Below, piece after piece: positions 53,906-62,438 of a stretch of 64,000 nt of DNA; position 1 is the stretch's first letter, and every line of letters starts with the position of its first letter. The translations under genes and the position numbers were made by a program. Source of the DNA: Mesobacillus jeotgali (GTDB lineage: Bacteria; Bacillota; Bacilli; Bacillales; Cytobacillaceae); contig NZ_CP109811.1 of assembly GCF_014856545.2 (NCBI RefSeq), positions 1,234,001 through 1,298,000 of the forward strand, given 5' to 3'. The notes below the pieces were generated by a model that worked only from the letters and a program-made list of their open reading frames with translations, made no database searches and was not told the origin of the DNA.

Positions 53906-55558
53906 TTACTGTAGTTTATTTTTAAAGATTGAATAAGTTTTATAACCGCCTGTCAGGTTTTTGACCTTAAAGCCGTTTTGCTGTAGGATACGAGAAGCTA
54001 GGTAACCTCTTAATCCAACCTGGCAAGTGATCAGGATTGTTTCATCCTTTGGAAGCTCATCAAGACGATTGCGCAAATCATCAAGCGGAATATTCTTTGA
54101 GCCTTCAATTTTGCCATCTGCGTGCTCTTTTTCAGTACGGACGTCAATCATGAACGCACCGTCCTTGACTAAATCGTCGACTTCATAGTGCTGGACCGTT
54201 TCGATTGTACCATCCACAATATTGGAAGCAACGTAACCAGCCATATTCACTGGATCTTTTGCAGAAGAGAATGGTGGTGCGTATGCAAGCTCAAGCTCTT
54301 GAAGGTCATAGACGCTCAAACCGCCCTTGATAGCCGTTGCGATAACATCAATACGCTTGTCAACACCATCTTTACCGACTGCCTGTGCACCATAGATCTT
54401 GCCAGTCTCTCTGTCGAAAATAACCTTAAGAGAGATTTGCTCTGCGCCAGGATAGTAACCAGCGTGAGATAGCGGATGGATATGGACTACCTCATATGGG
54501 ATGCCCAGTCTGCGCAATAGTTTTTCGCTGTTGCCAGTCGTAGCAGCAGTCAATTCGAATACTTTAACGATTGAAGTGCCCAGTGTACCTGGATATGCGA
54601 TTTTACGGCCATTGATATGATGTCCGACAATATGCGCCTGGCGGTTTGCTGGCCATGCGAGTGGAATCATTGTTGGCTGTCCATTGATATAGTCAGTAAC
54701 CTCGATTGCGTCTCCCATTGCATAGATTGATTCGTCAGATGTCTGCAGGTATTCATTTACCTTGATACCGCCGCGTTCTCCAAGTTCAAGGCCAGAGTCA
54801 GCTGCAAGCTTGTTTTCTGGACGGACACCGATTGACAGGATGATCAGTTCAGAATCAAGAATCTTTCCGCTTTCAAGAACAACCTTCGTGCCGTTCTCTT
54901 GAACATCAGTGATTCCGTCTCCAAGAATCAGCTCAACGCCATTCTTTCTTAACTCATCTTCAACGATTGCTGCCATTTCTGGATCAACCGGCCCCATAAC
55001 CTGTGGCAATTTCTCGACTAGAGTGACATTGACTCCAGCGTGTACCAGGTTTTCAGCCATTTCAAGACCGATAAAGCCACCGCCGATCACGACTGCATTA
55101 ATCGGTTTGTGATCTTCAAGATATGCCTTGATTTTATCCATATCCGGAATGTTTCTAAGCGTAAATACATTTGCGCTTTTTAAGCCTTCAATAGGAGGAA
55201 CGATTGGTTTCGCTCCTGGTGATAAAACTAGAACGTCATAGCTTTCTGTGTATTCTTCACCAGTTTGGACATGTTTAATAGAAACAGTTTTTTCTTCACG
55301 GTTTATTGCAGTCACTTCAGAGAAATTGCGGATATCCAGGTTGTAACGTGCATTCATTCCTTCAACTGTTTGCAAAAGCAATTTTTTGCGGTCTTCAATA
55401 ACGCCGCTGATATGATAAGGCAGTCCACAGTTTGCGAAAGAAATGAACTCTCCTCTTTCAAAAAGAACGATTTCAGCTTGTTCATCAAGTCTTCTTAGTT
55501 TAGTTGCTGTAGTTGCTCCACCTGCTACGCCGCCGACGATTACGATTTTTTTACCCAT
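53906..55558 (-). CDS. cdr: CoA-disulfide reductase with C-terminal rhodanese domain
   Basis: A 550-aa flavoprotein. The N-terminal FAD motif is VIVGGVAGGATTA, the active Cys44 lies in FANCGLPYH, the NADH motif is VIGGGFIGLEMAE, and the second FAD motif YAMGDAIEV. A rhodanese domain starts around residue 465, with its Cys512 in ITCQVGLRG. This fused form matches the CoA-disulfide/persulfide reductases of Bacillus. It reduces CoA disulfide or CoA/bacillithiol persulfides with NAD(P)H. ATG follows GAAAGGATG. A CsoR/CstR-like operator lies in its promoter, fitting a role in sulfide stress. Confidence 0.9.
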   Translation of the reverse strand: MGKKIVIVGGVAGGATTATKLRRLDEQAEIVLFERGEFISFANCGLPYHISGVIEDRKKLLLQTVEGMNARYNLDIRNFSEVTAINREEKTVSIKHVQTGEEYTESYDVLVLSPGAKPIVPPIEGLKSANVFTLRNIPDMDKIKAYLEDHKPINAVVIGGGFIGLEMAENLVHAGVNVTLVEKLPQVMGPVDPEMAAIVEDELRKNGVELILGDGITDVQENGTKVVLESGKILDSELIILSIGVRPENKLAADSGLELGERGGIKVNEYLQTSDESIYAMGDAIEVTDYINGQPTMIPLAWPANRQAHIVGHHINGRKIAYPGTLGTSIVKVFELTAATTGNSEKLLRRLGIPYEVVHIHPLSHAGYYPGAEQISLKVIFDRETGKIYGAQAVGKDGVDKRIDVIATAIKGGLSVYDLQELELAYAPPFSSAKDPVNMAGYVASNIVDGTIETVQHYEVDDLVKDGAFMIDVRTEKEHADGKIEGSKNIPLDDLRNRLDELPKDETILITCQVGLRGYLASRILQQNGFKVKNLTGGYKTYSIFKNKLQ

Positions 55559-55587
55559 TGTATTGTCATCCTTTCGGTTGAAAAATT

Positions 55588-55630
55588 TTATGTGTGTTAT
55601 ACCCCTACTGGTATATTAACGTGAAAATAG
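55588..55630 (-). promoter_or_regulatory. CsoR/CstR-like operator in the cdr promoter
   Basis: The inverted repeat TATACC and GGTATA (55598-55603, 55610-55615) encloses CCTACT. On the minus strand it falls between TTCACG (-35 like) and TATAAC (-10 like), 18 bp apart. The C-rich core with TACC/GGTA ends resembles sites of CsoR-family repressors. The rest of 55616-55792 holds nothing recognised. Confidence 0.5.
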
Positions 55631-55792
55631 GGGGAATCCAATAGAACTTTGTGAAGGATTTGTGAATGTTTTACCAAATTAAGTATCCATGACCGACTAA
55701 TGTCACATCAAAGACCAATACATTCATTTTAACGTGTAAATAGGGTAATACCATGGGCGGTTTGTGAACCATTCATGACTTTTCTAAAAATC

Positions 55793-55825
55793 AAAAGCGG
55801 ACAATGCTCCCATAGTCCGCTTTTT
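55793..55825 (-). terminator. Intrinsic terminator of the YajQ gene
   Basis: A 10-bp stem (AAAAGCGGAC with GTCCGCTTTT). The minus strand continues with TTTTGATTTTT. Confidence 0.8.
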
Positions 55826-55854
55826 AACCAACATTATTAAGTTTTTGCACTTTT

Positions 55855-56346
55855 TTAACGATAATTCACGAATTGAACATCTACAGTAAGATCTGCATCT
55901 TTGACAGCGGTAATGATTTTTTGAAGATCATCACGGTTTTTGCCTGTGACGCGGACTTGGTCATCCTGTACCTGGCTCTTGACCTTCAAGCCACTGTTTT
56001 TGATGATTGTATTGATCTTCTTTGCGTTCTCTTTATCGATTCCCTGTACGAGCTTGGCTCTTTGTCGGACCGTTCCTCCTGAAGCGCGTTCGACTTTCCC
56101 ATAGTCTAAATTTTTTATCGGAATGCCTCGTTTAATCATTTTGCTGAATAGAACATCCTTCAACTGGTCAAGCTTGTATTCATCATCGGAAACCAGGACA
56201 AGTTCTTCTTTATCAAGTGAGATATCACTCTTGCTGCCCTTAAAATCGTAGCGATTCTGGATTTCTTTCATTGCGATGCTGATTGCATTCGTGACTTCAG
56301 ACATTTCTACCTTGGATACAATATCAAATGAACTCTCTTTAGACAT
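55855..56346 (-). CDS. yajQ: YajQ family nucleotide-binding protein
   Basis: A 163-aa soluble protein of the UPF0234/YajQ family. It starts [20 protein letters not shown], has [11 protein letters not shown] and [15 protein letters not shown]. Members bind nucleotides, including cyclic-di-GMP in Xanthomonas, and have been linked to RNA or phage functions; the role in Bacillus is unclear. The ATG has CGGAGGTAG. It is monocistronic with its own terminator. Confidence 0.92.
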   Translation of the reverse strand: MSKESSFDIVSKVEMSEVTNAISIAMKEIQNRYDFKGSKSDISLDKEELVLVSDDEYKLDQLKDVLFSKMIKRGIPIKNLDYGKVERASGGTVRQRAKLVQGIDKENAKKINTIIKNSGLKVKSQVQDDQVRVTGKNRDDLQKIITAVKDADLTVDVQFVNYR

Positions 56347-56514
56347 GACTACCTCCGAAATAAGGGGAATTTGCTGCGCCGGGAGACAATGGCTGTCCAG
56401 GCGCTTTCGCTTTTGCTTACATTATAGTAAAATATAGCAGTTCAAACAACTTTACGTAATTTAGAGCGTTTTGCCTGATTATAAAAGTATAAACTTTTTT
56501 CATTCAGATTAAAG

Positions 56515-56635
56515 TCTAGCTGCAGCGCCTAGCCCCTCGATCGTTTCGGTCCGCCCAATGAGGTCAAAGAACGACTTCACCGGTCGGTCCTCCAACGCTA
56601 TTCGGGGCTGACCAAGGCGCTTACGCTTTCTTATT
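56515..56635. repeat. Dispersed GC-rich repeat element, copy C
   Basis: A diverged short copy with CAGCGCCTAGCC, TTTCGGTCCGCCCAATGAGG, AGAACGACTTCACCGG and GGGGCTGACCAAGGCGC, in the same orientation as copy B. A small fragment (CCAGGCGCTTTCGCTTTTGC) also lies at 56397. The 56347-56671 gap holds nothing else. Confidence 0.7.
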
Positions 56636-56671
56636 TGGGTAAAATGTTAATAACAAGGCAGGAGGGATTAT

Positions 56672-57535
56672 ATGTCCTTGAACGAATATACAGGTCAGAC
56701 TTTAGAGCTGACCGTAGCGAGAATTGTTGATTTTGGTTACTTTTTAACGGACGGGGAAGAGGACGTGCTGCTTCATTCAAATGATACGGACAGGTCATTT
56801 GGAGAAGGAGACAAGGTAGAGGTCTTTTTGTTTGTGGAATCAAGAGGCAGACTGGCTGCGACCACAACGATACCAAAAGTTCAGGTAGGTGAATACGATT
56901 GGGTACCGGTCGTGGATGTCAAAGAAGGGATCGGCATATTCCTTGATATTGGCATCAGCAAGGATGTTTTGCTTGGCGAGGAAGATCTGCCAGTTGTAAA
57001 ATCGGTCTGGCCTAAAGAAGGAGACCTCCTTTATATCACGCTTCGAGTCAATCGCAACAATATGATTTACGCACGTATGGCGACGGATCCTGTCATTCAG
57101 GAAATTTCCGAAAAGGCCACAAGAAGCGACTTTAATAAAAATGTCCATGGCTATGTATACCGAACAGCAAGGGTGGGCAGCTGGATGATCACTGCTGAAG
57201 GCTTTAAAGGCTTCATCCATGAATCACAGCGCCGCACTGAGCCGCGTATTGGCCAGAAAGTAGAGGGAAGGATAATCGACGTTAAACAGGATGGATCTGT
57301 CAATATCTCGCTTTTGCCGCGCAAGCAGGAAGCTCTGGATGAAGACGCCGAGAAAATTATGGAATACCTGGAGCTCCGTAACGGCGCAATGCCGTACCAT
57401 GACAAGAGCATGGCCGAGGACATCCAGGAACGCTTCGGGATGAGCAAAGGCTCCTTCAAGAGGGCTATGGGAAGACTTATGAAGGAAGGAAAGATCTATC
57501 AGGAGGACAATTGGACGTATAAAAAAGAAAAATAG
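56672..57535 (+). CDS. cvfB: S1 RNA-binding domain protein CvfB (YitL)
   Basis: A 287-aa protein of the CvfB/YitL family. It has three S1-like beta-barrels (about 1-65, 70-140, 145-215, with GYVYRTARVGSWMITAEGFKGFIHES as the best-preserved) and a C-terminal winged helix (LELRNGAMPYHDKS, then GMSKGSFKRAMGRLMKEGKI). It binds RNA; in Staphylococcus it affects virulence gene expression. ATG follows CAGGAGGG. A terminator overlaps the stop codon. Confidence 0.92.
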   Translation: MSLNEYTGQTLELTVARIVDFGYFLTDGEEDVLLHSNDTDRSFGEGDKVEVFLFVESRGRLAATTTIPKVQVGEYDWVPVVDVKEGIGIFLDIGISKDVLLGEEDLPVVKSVWPKEGDLLYITLRVNRNNMIYARMATDPVIQEISEKATRSDFNKNVHGYVYRTARVGSWMITAEGFKGFIHESQRRTEPRIGQKVEGRIIDVKQDGSVNISLLPRKQEALDEDAEKIMEYLELRNGAMPYHDKSMAEDIQERFGMSKGSFKRAMGRLMKEGKIYQEDNWTYKKEK

Positions 57536-57557
57536 AGCCGGTCGGCTCTATTTTTTT
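57533..57557 (+). terminator. Intrinsic terminator of cvfB
   Basis: TAGAGCC and GGCTCTA form a 7-bp stem around GGTC, followed by TTTTTTT. The stop codon TAG is part of the stem. Confidence 0.85.
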
Positions 57558-57591
57558 ATGGATTCAATTAAATAGTTAGTTCAAGTTATTA

Positions 57592-57723
57592 TTAAAGATG
57601 ATCTGTTTTTTTGGAGTATTGATTCTTGCCTGCTTTACGGTTCTTTTCACGCATCATATTTTTCTCGTGGCGAAGGGCATTGTTGTCCTTTGCCTTTTTG
57701 TCGTTATCAGATGTATGTGGCAT
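57592..57723 (-). CDS. 43-aa DUF3941-like small protein
   Basis: A short gene reading MPHTSDNDKKAKDNNA, then RHEKNMMREKN, then KAGKNQYSKKTDHL and TAA. It is very hydrophilic and basic and looks like the Bacillus DUF3941 family. The ATG has GAAAGGAG nine bases upstream. That ribosome site lies inside the right arm of the degV terminator, so translation would be limited if the hairpin forms. The function is unknown. A hydrophobic frame on the other strand (57598-57786) is considered a shadow. Confidence 0.8.
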   Translation of the reverse strand: MPHTSDNDKKAKDNNALRHEKNMMREKNRKAGKNQYSKKTDHL

Positions 57724-57724
57724 A

Positions 57725-57779
57725 TAAAAAACTCCTTTCAGGTTAGGTTCACTTTATTTTCCCTAAAACCCGAAAGGAG
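57725..57779 (-). terminator. Terminator hairpin of degV that holds the ribosome site of the small gene
   Basis: On the minus strand ACTCCTTTC (57779-57771) pairs with GAAAGGAGT (57739-57731), with extra inner pairing between GG..TTAGG and CCTAACC, followed by six T. The second arm is the Shine-Dalgarno sequence of the 43-aa gene. Confidence 0.7.
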
Positions 57780-57787
57780 TATGTAAA

Positions 57788-58648
57788 TTATGAAGACAGT
57801 TTATTTAAGAAGAAAATAGCAATCGTACCTGGCCCTGTATGGGAACCGACCGCTGCACCAATCGAAGTGATGAAAACATTCTTTGCATTTAGCTCTTCAA
57901 GAATCATATTCTTCATCTCGGTGGCTGTTTCTAAATCATCCGCATGGCTGATGCCGACGACTTGGTTTTCAAATTCAACACCGCGTTCCTTCATGACTTC
58001 AATGATCCTGCGAAGAAGCTTTTTCTTTCCGCGGATTTTTTCAATCGGAACCAATTTCCCATCTTCCACATTAAGCAGCGGCTTGATATTCAACAGGCCC
58101 CCGACAAAAGCTGAAGCTTTGGATACGCGTCCGCCTTTTGCAAGATGGTCAAGGTCATCAACAGTAAATAAATGCTCCATATGCTCGCTTAGGAATTGGA
58201 CAGCTTCAACGATTTCATCCTTTGAAAAATTCTCCTTCGCCATCCGTGCTGCTTCCATGACAACCAGCCCTTGTCCAAGTGAGGCACATTTTGTATCAAT
58301 GATTGATAAATTAAAGTCGGGATAGTCCTCCTTGACCTGCTCGGCAATCATGACGGCTGTCTGATATGTTCCTGACAATTGTGAAGAGAAAGCTATGTAT
58401 ATTCCATCCTGTTTGTTCTCGGCCAATTCCGTAAAAACTTCTTTAAAACCAGCAGGAGAAGCCTGTGAGGTTTTCGGAAGGTTGCCAGCGCGGATTTGAT
58501 CGTACACTTGCTTTGGCTGGATCGTTCGCAGGTCCTCATATTCAGTGTCATTAATATGGACCTTCAACGGGAATAGTATTGCATCATTTTCTTCATAAAA
58601 ACTCAATGGCAAATCACATGCACTGTCAGCCATGATTTTTACTGACAT
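57788..58648 (-). CDS. DegV family fatty-acid-binding protein (YitS-like)
   Basis: A 286-aa DegV protein. It starts VKIMADSACDLP, has the lipid-contact segment KTSQASPAGF, the SSQLSGTYQTA helix and the ending GSHTGPGTIAIFFL. DegV proteins bind fatty acids and work as FakB subunits that present them to the kinase FakA. ATG 58648 follows AGGTGAAAG; the open frame extends to a GTG at 58657. The position before yitT agrees with yitS of B. subtilis. Confidence 0.9.
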   Translation of the reverse strand: MSVKIMADSACDLPLSFYEENDAILFPLKVHINDTEYEDLRTIQPKQVYDQIRAGNLPKTSQASPAGFKEVFTELAENKQDGIYIAFSSQLSGTYQTAVMIAEQVKEDYPDFNLSIIDTKCASLGQGLVVMEAARMAKENFSKDEIVEAVQFLSEHMEHLFTVDDLDHLAKGGRVSKASAFVGGLLNIKPLLNVEDGKLVPIEKIRGKKKLLRRIIEVMKERGVEFENQVVGISHADDLETATEMKNMILEELNAKNVFITSIGAAVGSHTGPGTIAIFFLNKLSS

Positions 58649-58777
58649 CACTTTCACCTGCTTTCAACCTTTTTATGTTAATAGTTTATAGGGAATATCG
58701 CAAAAAGACAATTAAATATAGTGATTTTCGGCAAAATAGGGGTACAGGATGAATAGAAAAGAATAAGGGGGATTTAC

Positions 58778-59620
58778 ATGGTCTGGTTGGAAACAAAAAA
58801 AATCATCATCGTGGTGATTGGAGCGTTCCTGAATGCTCTGTCACTGAATTTCTTTTTAATTCCGGCAAATGTTTATGCCAGCGGCTTTACCGGGATCGCG
58901 CAGCTCGTATCGAGCATACTTGGAGCATTCGCGCCATTTAATATTTCTACCGGTATTCTTCTATTATTATTGAATATTCCGGTAACCATTCTTGGTTGGA
59001 TGAAAGTAGGAAAATCTTTTACATTTTACAGTTTTATCTCCGTACTGCTCTCATCATTCTTTCTTGAGATCATTCCGGTAAAAGAAGTTTCGGGCGATAT
59101 CCTGCTGAATGCCGTTTTTGGGGGAGTCATCGCTGCGATCGGAGTGGGACTGACCTTAAAATGGGGGGCTTCCACAGGCGGAATGGATATCATTGCAATG
59201 GTGCTGTCTCGAATGAATGATCGCCCGGTTGGTACATATTTCTTTACCTTGAATGGCATCATTATAATGACAGCGGGCTTTGTATTTGGCTGGGAAAACG
59301 CTCTTTATACTCTAGTGGCTCTTTATGTTTCCACCCGGGTGATTGATGCGATTCATACACGCCATGAAAAATTGACGGCGATGATTGTCACGAAAAAATC
59401 GGATGAACTAAAAAAGGCCATCCATGACAAACTTGTACGCGGTATCACGCTGCTGCCCGCCAAGGGAGCTTTTTCAGGTGAACAGAAGGAAATGCTCATC
59501 ATTGTCGTAACAAGGTATGAATTGTATGACCTGGAACACATTATCAAGGAAGTGGATCCACATGCATTTACCAATATTGTTGAGACAGCAGGGATCTTCG
59601 GCTTTTTCCGAAGGGAGTAA
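58778..59620 (+). CDS. yitT: YitT family membrane protein
   Basis: A 280-aa protein of the YitT family (DUF161 plus DUF2179). Five hydrophobic helices cover about residues 8-190, with GASTGGMDIIAM in the middle. The C-terminal cytoplasmic domain (200-280) has the DUF2179 pattern RGITLLPAKGAFSGEQKEML and ends VETAGIFGFFRRE. ATG follows AAGGGGG. The biochemical role is unknown; some relatives are linked to metal or amino acid transport. The next gene follows by 23 bp. Confidence 0.9.
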   Translation: MVWLETKKIIIVVIGAFLNALSLNFFLIPANVYASGFTGIAQLVSSILGAFAPFNISTGILLLLLNIPVTILGWMKVGKSFTFYSFISVLLSSFFLEIIPVKEVSGDILLNAVFGGVIAAIGVGLTLKWGASTGGMDIIAMVLSRMNDRPVGTYFFTLNGIIIMTAGFVFGWENALYTLVALYVSTRVIDAIHTRHEKLTAMIVTKKSDELKKAIHDKLVRGITLLPAKGAFSGEQKEMLIIVVTRYELYDLEHIIKEVDPHAFTNIVETAGIFGFFRRE

Positions 59621-59643
59621 TTACTGAAACGGAGGTACTGTTA

Positions 59644-60432
59644 ATGAGGAAGCTCAGTTTGATGATCATTTTACTTTTAATGGCGGTGGCACCTGCCCTG
59701 GCAATAGGGGAAGAAAAGCAGTCACCAGTAAATCTCGAATACAGTTTTTACATAGACCCCATAGCTGGTCCAGAAAAAGCTGAATTTGAGATTGTCCTGC
59801 AAAACCAGGGCAGTACAGAGATAACGTTTGAATTCCCAACCTCTCAAAAATACGAAATTACGGTCGTGGACGGAAAGAATCAGAAGGTCTATCAATATTC
59901 AGATGGAAAGTCTTTTGCACAGGTTTTTGAAACATTGACTTTGAAACCGCAGGAAAAAATGAAATGGGTGGAAGACTGGGATTACTTCAGTGCAGGTAAA
60001 AGAGTCCAAGAAGGAGAATACAGTGTAACTGCACAGTTAAAAGCAACCAGCGTCAACGGCAAGCCGGTTGGGGATAAAAAGCTGCTTACAGATACAAAGA
60101 CAATGTATATTCCTGGGGAGAATCCCGTTTTTAAAAGCGTTGTTTCAGAGGGCGGCAAGGGGATTTATAAAATAATGGGTGAGGCCAGGCCACTCAATAG
60201 GAAGTTCTATTACACAGTTGAAGATGGTCATAACCAGCTGATTGCCGAAACAGTACTTGTCCCTGGTGCAAAATATCCGCAATGGAAGCCTTTCACACTG
60301 GACGTTTCCATACCTGAAAGCAAGCTTCCGCAAAATGGATCCCTTATTCTCAATTTGTATGAACGCAGCAAGGACGGCGAAATCATCCATACGTATCCAG
60401 TGCTGCTCGAAAGATTTAATCCAAATAACTAA
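59644..60432 (+). CDS. BsuPI-like proteinase inhibitor domain protein
   Basis: A 262-aa protein with a signal peptide (cleavage near ALA-IGEE, residue 21) and a BsuPI domain at about 30-145 (beta-sandwich, ITFEFPTSQKYEITV, WSEDWDYF-like WVEDWDYFSAGKRV). The C-terminal half (150-262) is an extra Ig-like domain. B. subtilis Ipi, encoded next to yitT, is a cytoplasmic 119-aa inhibitor of the major intracellular protease; this one is larger and looks exported, so its target may differ. It is translated after yitT and has GGAGGT as ribosome site. Confidence 0.82.
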   Translation: MRKLSLMIILLLMAVAPALAIGEEKQSPVNLEYSFYIDPIAGPEKAEFEIVLQNQGSTEITFEFPTSQKYEITVVDGKNQKVYQYSDGKSFAQVFETLTLKPQEKMKWVEDWDYFSAGKRVQEGEYSVTAQLKATSVNGKPVGDKKLLTDTKTMYIPGENPVFKSVVSEGGKGIYKIMGEARPLNRKFYYTVEDGHNQLIAETVLVPGAKYPQWKPFTLDVSIPESKLPQNGSLILNLYERSKDGEIIHTYPVLLERFNPNN

Positions 60433-60439
60433 CAAAGCA

Positions 60440-60470
60440 AAAGCTGGCGGAATCCCCGCCAGCTTTCACT
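60440..60470. terminator. Terminator between convergent genes
   Basis: An 11-bp stem (AAAGCTGGCGG with CCGCCAGCTTT), loop AATCC, between the BsuPI gene and the minus-strand small genes. The T-run is imperfect on the plus strand (CACTTTTTAC). Confidence 0.7.
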
Positions 60471-60472
60471 TT

Positions 60473-60664
60473 TTACTTGCCTTCAATTGAATTCAGCTCG
60501 TCCTGAAATGACCGAAGCTGCTCCTTTTCAGCCATTGTCGTGTTGGCATAGGCTGAAGAAAGAGCATTTTTTGCAGTGCTGATGGCTGCAGACTGTTCCG
60601 CAGGCTCCGCAGTTTTAGCTAATTGGACAGCCTTCCTTGCTTCCTGAAAAAGCCTGTTTCCCAT
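60473..60664 (-). CDS. DUF3813 family protein
   Basis: A 63-aa helical, Ala/Glu-rich protein matching DUF3813 (MGNRLFQEARKAVQLAKTAE, then NALSSAYANTTMAEKEQL). It has no signal or membrane segment. Its ATG directly follows the stop of the 50-aa gene (TAAATG), and its ribosome site AGGGGGAA lies within that gene, so the pair is coupled. The function is unknown. Confidence 0.82.
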   Translation of the reverse strand: MGNRLFQEARKAVQLAKTAEPAEQSAAISTAKNALSSAYANTTMAEKEQLRSFQDELNSIEGK

Positions 60665-60817
60665 TTAAATTCCCCCTAAAGAGGACTCTCTGACATTTGC
60701 CATCTTTTGAGCTTCAGCCTCGGCATACGTGGTGTGGTAAGGGATTCTTTCATCATGCTTGGAGACAGTATCTACCCCTTGCTGTACAAAACGCTTGGAT
60801 TTATTGCTTTTACCCAT
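60665..60817 (-). CDS. 50-aa hypothetical protein
   Basis: A short gene too small for ordinary scans: MGKSNKSKRFVQQGVD, then SKHDERIPYHTTYAEAEAQ, ending RESSLGGI and TAA. GGAGGGGT lies seven bases before the ATG. It is hydrophilic, with a basic N-terminus, and has no recognised family; the character recalls small spore-related proteins, which is a guess. It is the first gene of a two-gene operon with the DUF3813 gene. Confidence 0.75.
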   Translation of the reverse strand: MGKSNKSKRFVQQGVDTVSKHDERIPYHTTYAEAEAQKMANVRESSLGGI

Positions 60818-60952
60818 CGTTTTACCCCTCCATCTACGAGCGGATTTGAAACAGACAGTTACGCTGCTTCGTTTTTAGTATGCTCTTTTGACATGAAAAC
60901 AAACGGTTCTCAGCCAAGTTCGAAATGGAATGTACAAGCAATGTTTAGCATT

Positions 60953-61219
60953 TATCGGACAAATGCAAGGGGAAACATGGGGAAAAGCGTCCGATAGGCC
61001 CTTCTAACGGACAAACGCCAGGGGAAACAGCGGAAGAATGTCCGATAGAGCCCTTCTAACGGACAAACACCAGGGGAAACAGCGGAAGAATGTCCGATAG
61101 AGCCTCTCTAATGGACAAACGCAAGGAGAATCAGCGAAAAAGTGTCCGATAGAGCCTCTCTAATGGACAAACGTGAGGTAATCAACAGAAAAATGTCCGA
61201 TAGAATTTTCTACCGGACA
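60953..61219. repeat. 52-bp tandem hairpin array 3 (five units plus a terminal half-site)
   Basis: Units start at 60953, 61005, 61057, 61109 and 61161, exactly 52 bp apart, with a last CGGACA at 61214. Junctions read TGTCCGATAGA, a short loop, then TCTAACGGACA. The final one (TGTCCGATAGA with TCTACCGGACA) is followed on the minus strand by TTTTTC and probably serves as terminator of the HAD gene. No gene was seen in 60818-61231. Confidence 0.9.
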
Positions 61220-61231
61220 TTTTGGTTTTTC

Positions 61232-62050
61232 TTATAGAGCTTTCAAATTCAGCAAATCGTTCAAATAGACGCCAATGCCGTCTTCTTCGTTTGTTAATGT
61301 CATGTCGTTCGCGATGTTCTTGACCTCGTCAACGGCATTGCCCATGGCGATTCCGCGGCCTGCGTATTCAAGCATTTCTAAATCGTTGTCCTCATCACCA
61401 AAAGCAATGATTCGCGCGGCAGGGATTTGGAAATAATCAGATGCTTTCTTTAAGCCCACTGCTTTGTTTAAACCGCTCTTAACGATTTCAACGACGTGGA
61501 ACGGAGCAGCCCAGCTTCTGTGGTCGATCACTTCGGCATGGACATCTGACAAGTGTTGACGGATTTTACGGACGTCCTCTTCGTCAGAGTGAATTAGCAT
61601 GGAAGTTGGTGAGGCCTTTAAGTACCTTCTCAAATCACCTGTAGTGATGTTTGGATTACCCATATTAAATATGTCCATTAGTTTTTCATCGTGATAGTGG
61701 ACATATACATCGTCAATTACTTCGGCAATGATATTGTGGAATTTAAAATCATCAAGTGCCTCTACAATATCTTTGGCCACATCGATTGAAAGCGGAGAAT
61801 GATGGACTCCCCAGCTGTTATCGAGCGGGTGATGGATGAATGCGCCATTAAAATTAACAATTGGCGTATCAAGTGCAAGCTCATGGTAATACATCTCGCT
61901 GGATCGGAATGGTCTTCCCGTTGCGATCATGACAACATGTCCTGCTTCCCGCGCTTTTTTAATCACGTGCTTGTTTTTTTCGGAAATTGTTTTATCATCT
62001 GTTAATAATGTTCCGTCAAGATCTAATGCAATTAAATGTTTTTCAGCCAT
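61232..62050 (-). CDS. yitU: Cof-type HAD phosphatase YitU
   Basis: A 272-aa HAD-superfamily hydrolase of the Cof/C2B class. Motif I is LDLDGTLLTD (nucleophile and acid Asp), motif II IATGRP, motif III a Lys in NKAVGLKKA, and motif IV FGDEDNDLEM. The C2 cap lies between about residues 85 and 185. Members dephosphorylate sugar phosphates, FMN precursors or pyridoxal phosphate; B. subtilis YitU has been linked to riboflavin-precursor dephosphorylation. ATG follows AGAAGGAG. Confidence 0.9.
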   Translation of the reverse strand: MAEKHLIALDLDGTLLTDDKTISEKNKHVIKKAREAGHVVMIATGRPFRSSEMYYHELALDTPIVNFNGAFIHHPLDNSWGVHHSPLSIDVAKDIVEALDDFKFHNIIAEVIDDVYVHYHDEKLMDIFNMGNPNITTGDLRRYLKASPTSMLIHSDEEDVRKIRQHLSDVHAEVIDHRSWAAPFHVVEIVKSGLNKAVGLKKASDYFQIPAARIIAFGDEDNDLEMLEYAGRGIAMGNAVDEVKNIANDMTLTNEEDGIGVYLNDLLNLKAL

Positions 62051-62089
62051 AAATACTCCTTCTTTAAACTAATATTTTTCTTAGTGTCT

Positions 62090-62262
62090 CATTACCGCGC
62101 TTGTCGGGGCTAACCAAGGCGCTTTCGCTTTTCATATTGTCCAGCTGCGGCTCCTAACTCCTCGAGACGTATCGATCCTGCCAATGAAGTCAAAGAGCGA
62201 CTTCACTGTCAGGCCCTCCAACGCTTGTCGGAGTTGGGCAGTCGCCTCCGCTTTTCTAATGA
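62090..62262. repeat. Dispersed GC-rich repeat element, copy D
   Basis: Same orientation as copies B and C, but with the blocks in another order: first GCTTGTCGGGGCTAACCAAG, then CAGCTGCGGCTCCTAACTCC, ATCCTGCCAATGAAGTCAAA and CAACGCTTGTCGGAGTTGGG. It lies upstream of yitU. Besides it, the 62051-62438 gap holds AT-rich sequence, probably the yitV promoter. Confidence 0.75.
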
Positions 62263-62438
62263 TATGCGTATGATTGGCTCTTTTTTCGTAAGAGTTCTAC
62301 AATACATATATTGGTTGATGGTTAATTGGTCTTATAACCACTATGGTAACCATTTTACATATAAATTGTAAAAAAATCATTTTAGATACTTAAAAGAGCG
62401 GTAAATTTAATGCCCGCTCTCTTCAGGAGGGTCAATCA

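Noticed and set aside
57598..57786. Hydrophobic 62-aa frame on the plus strand
   Set aside because: It is antisense to a well-supported 43-aa gene with a proper ribosome site.
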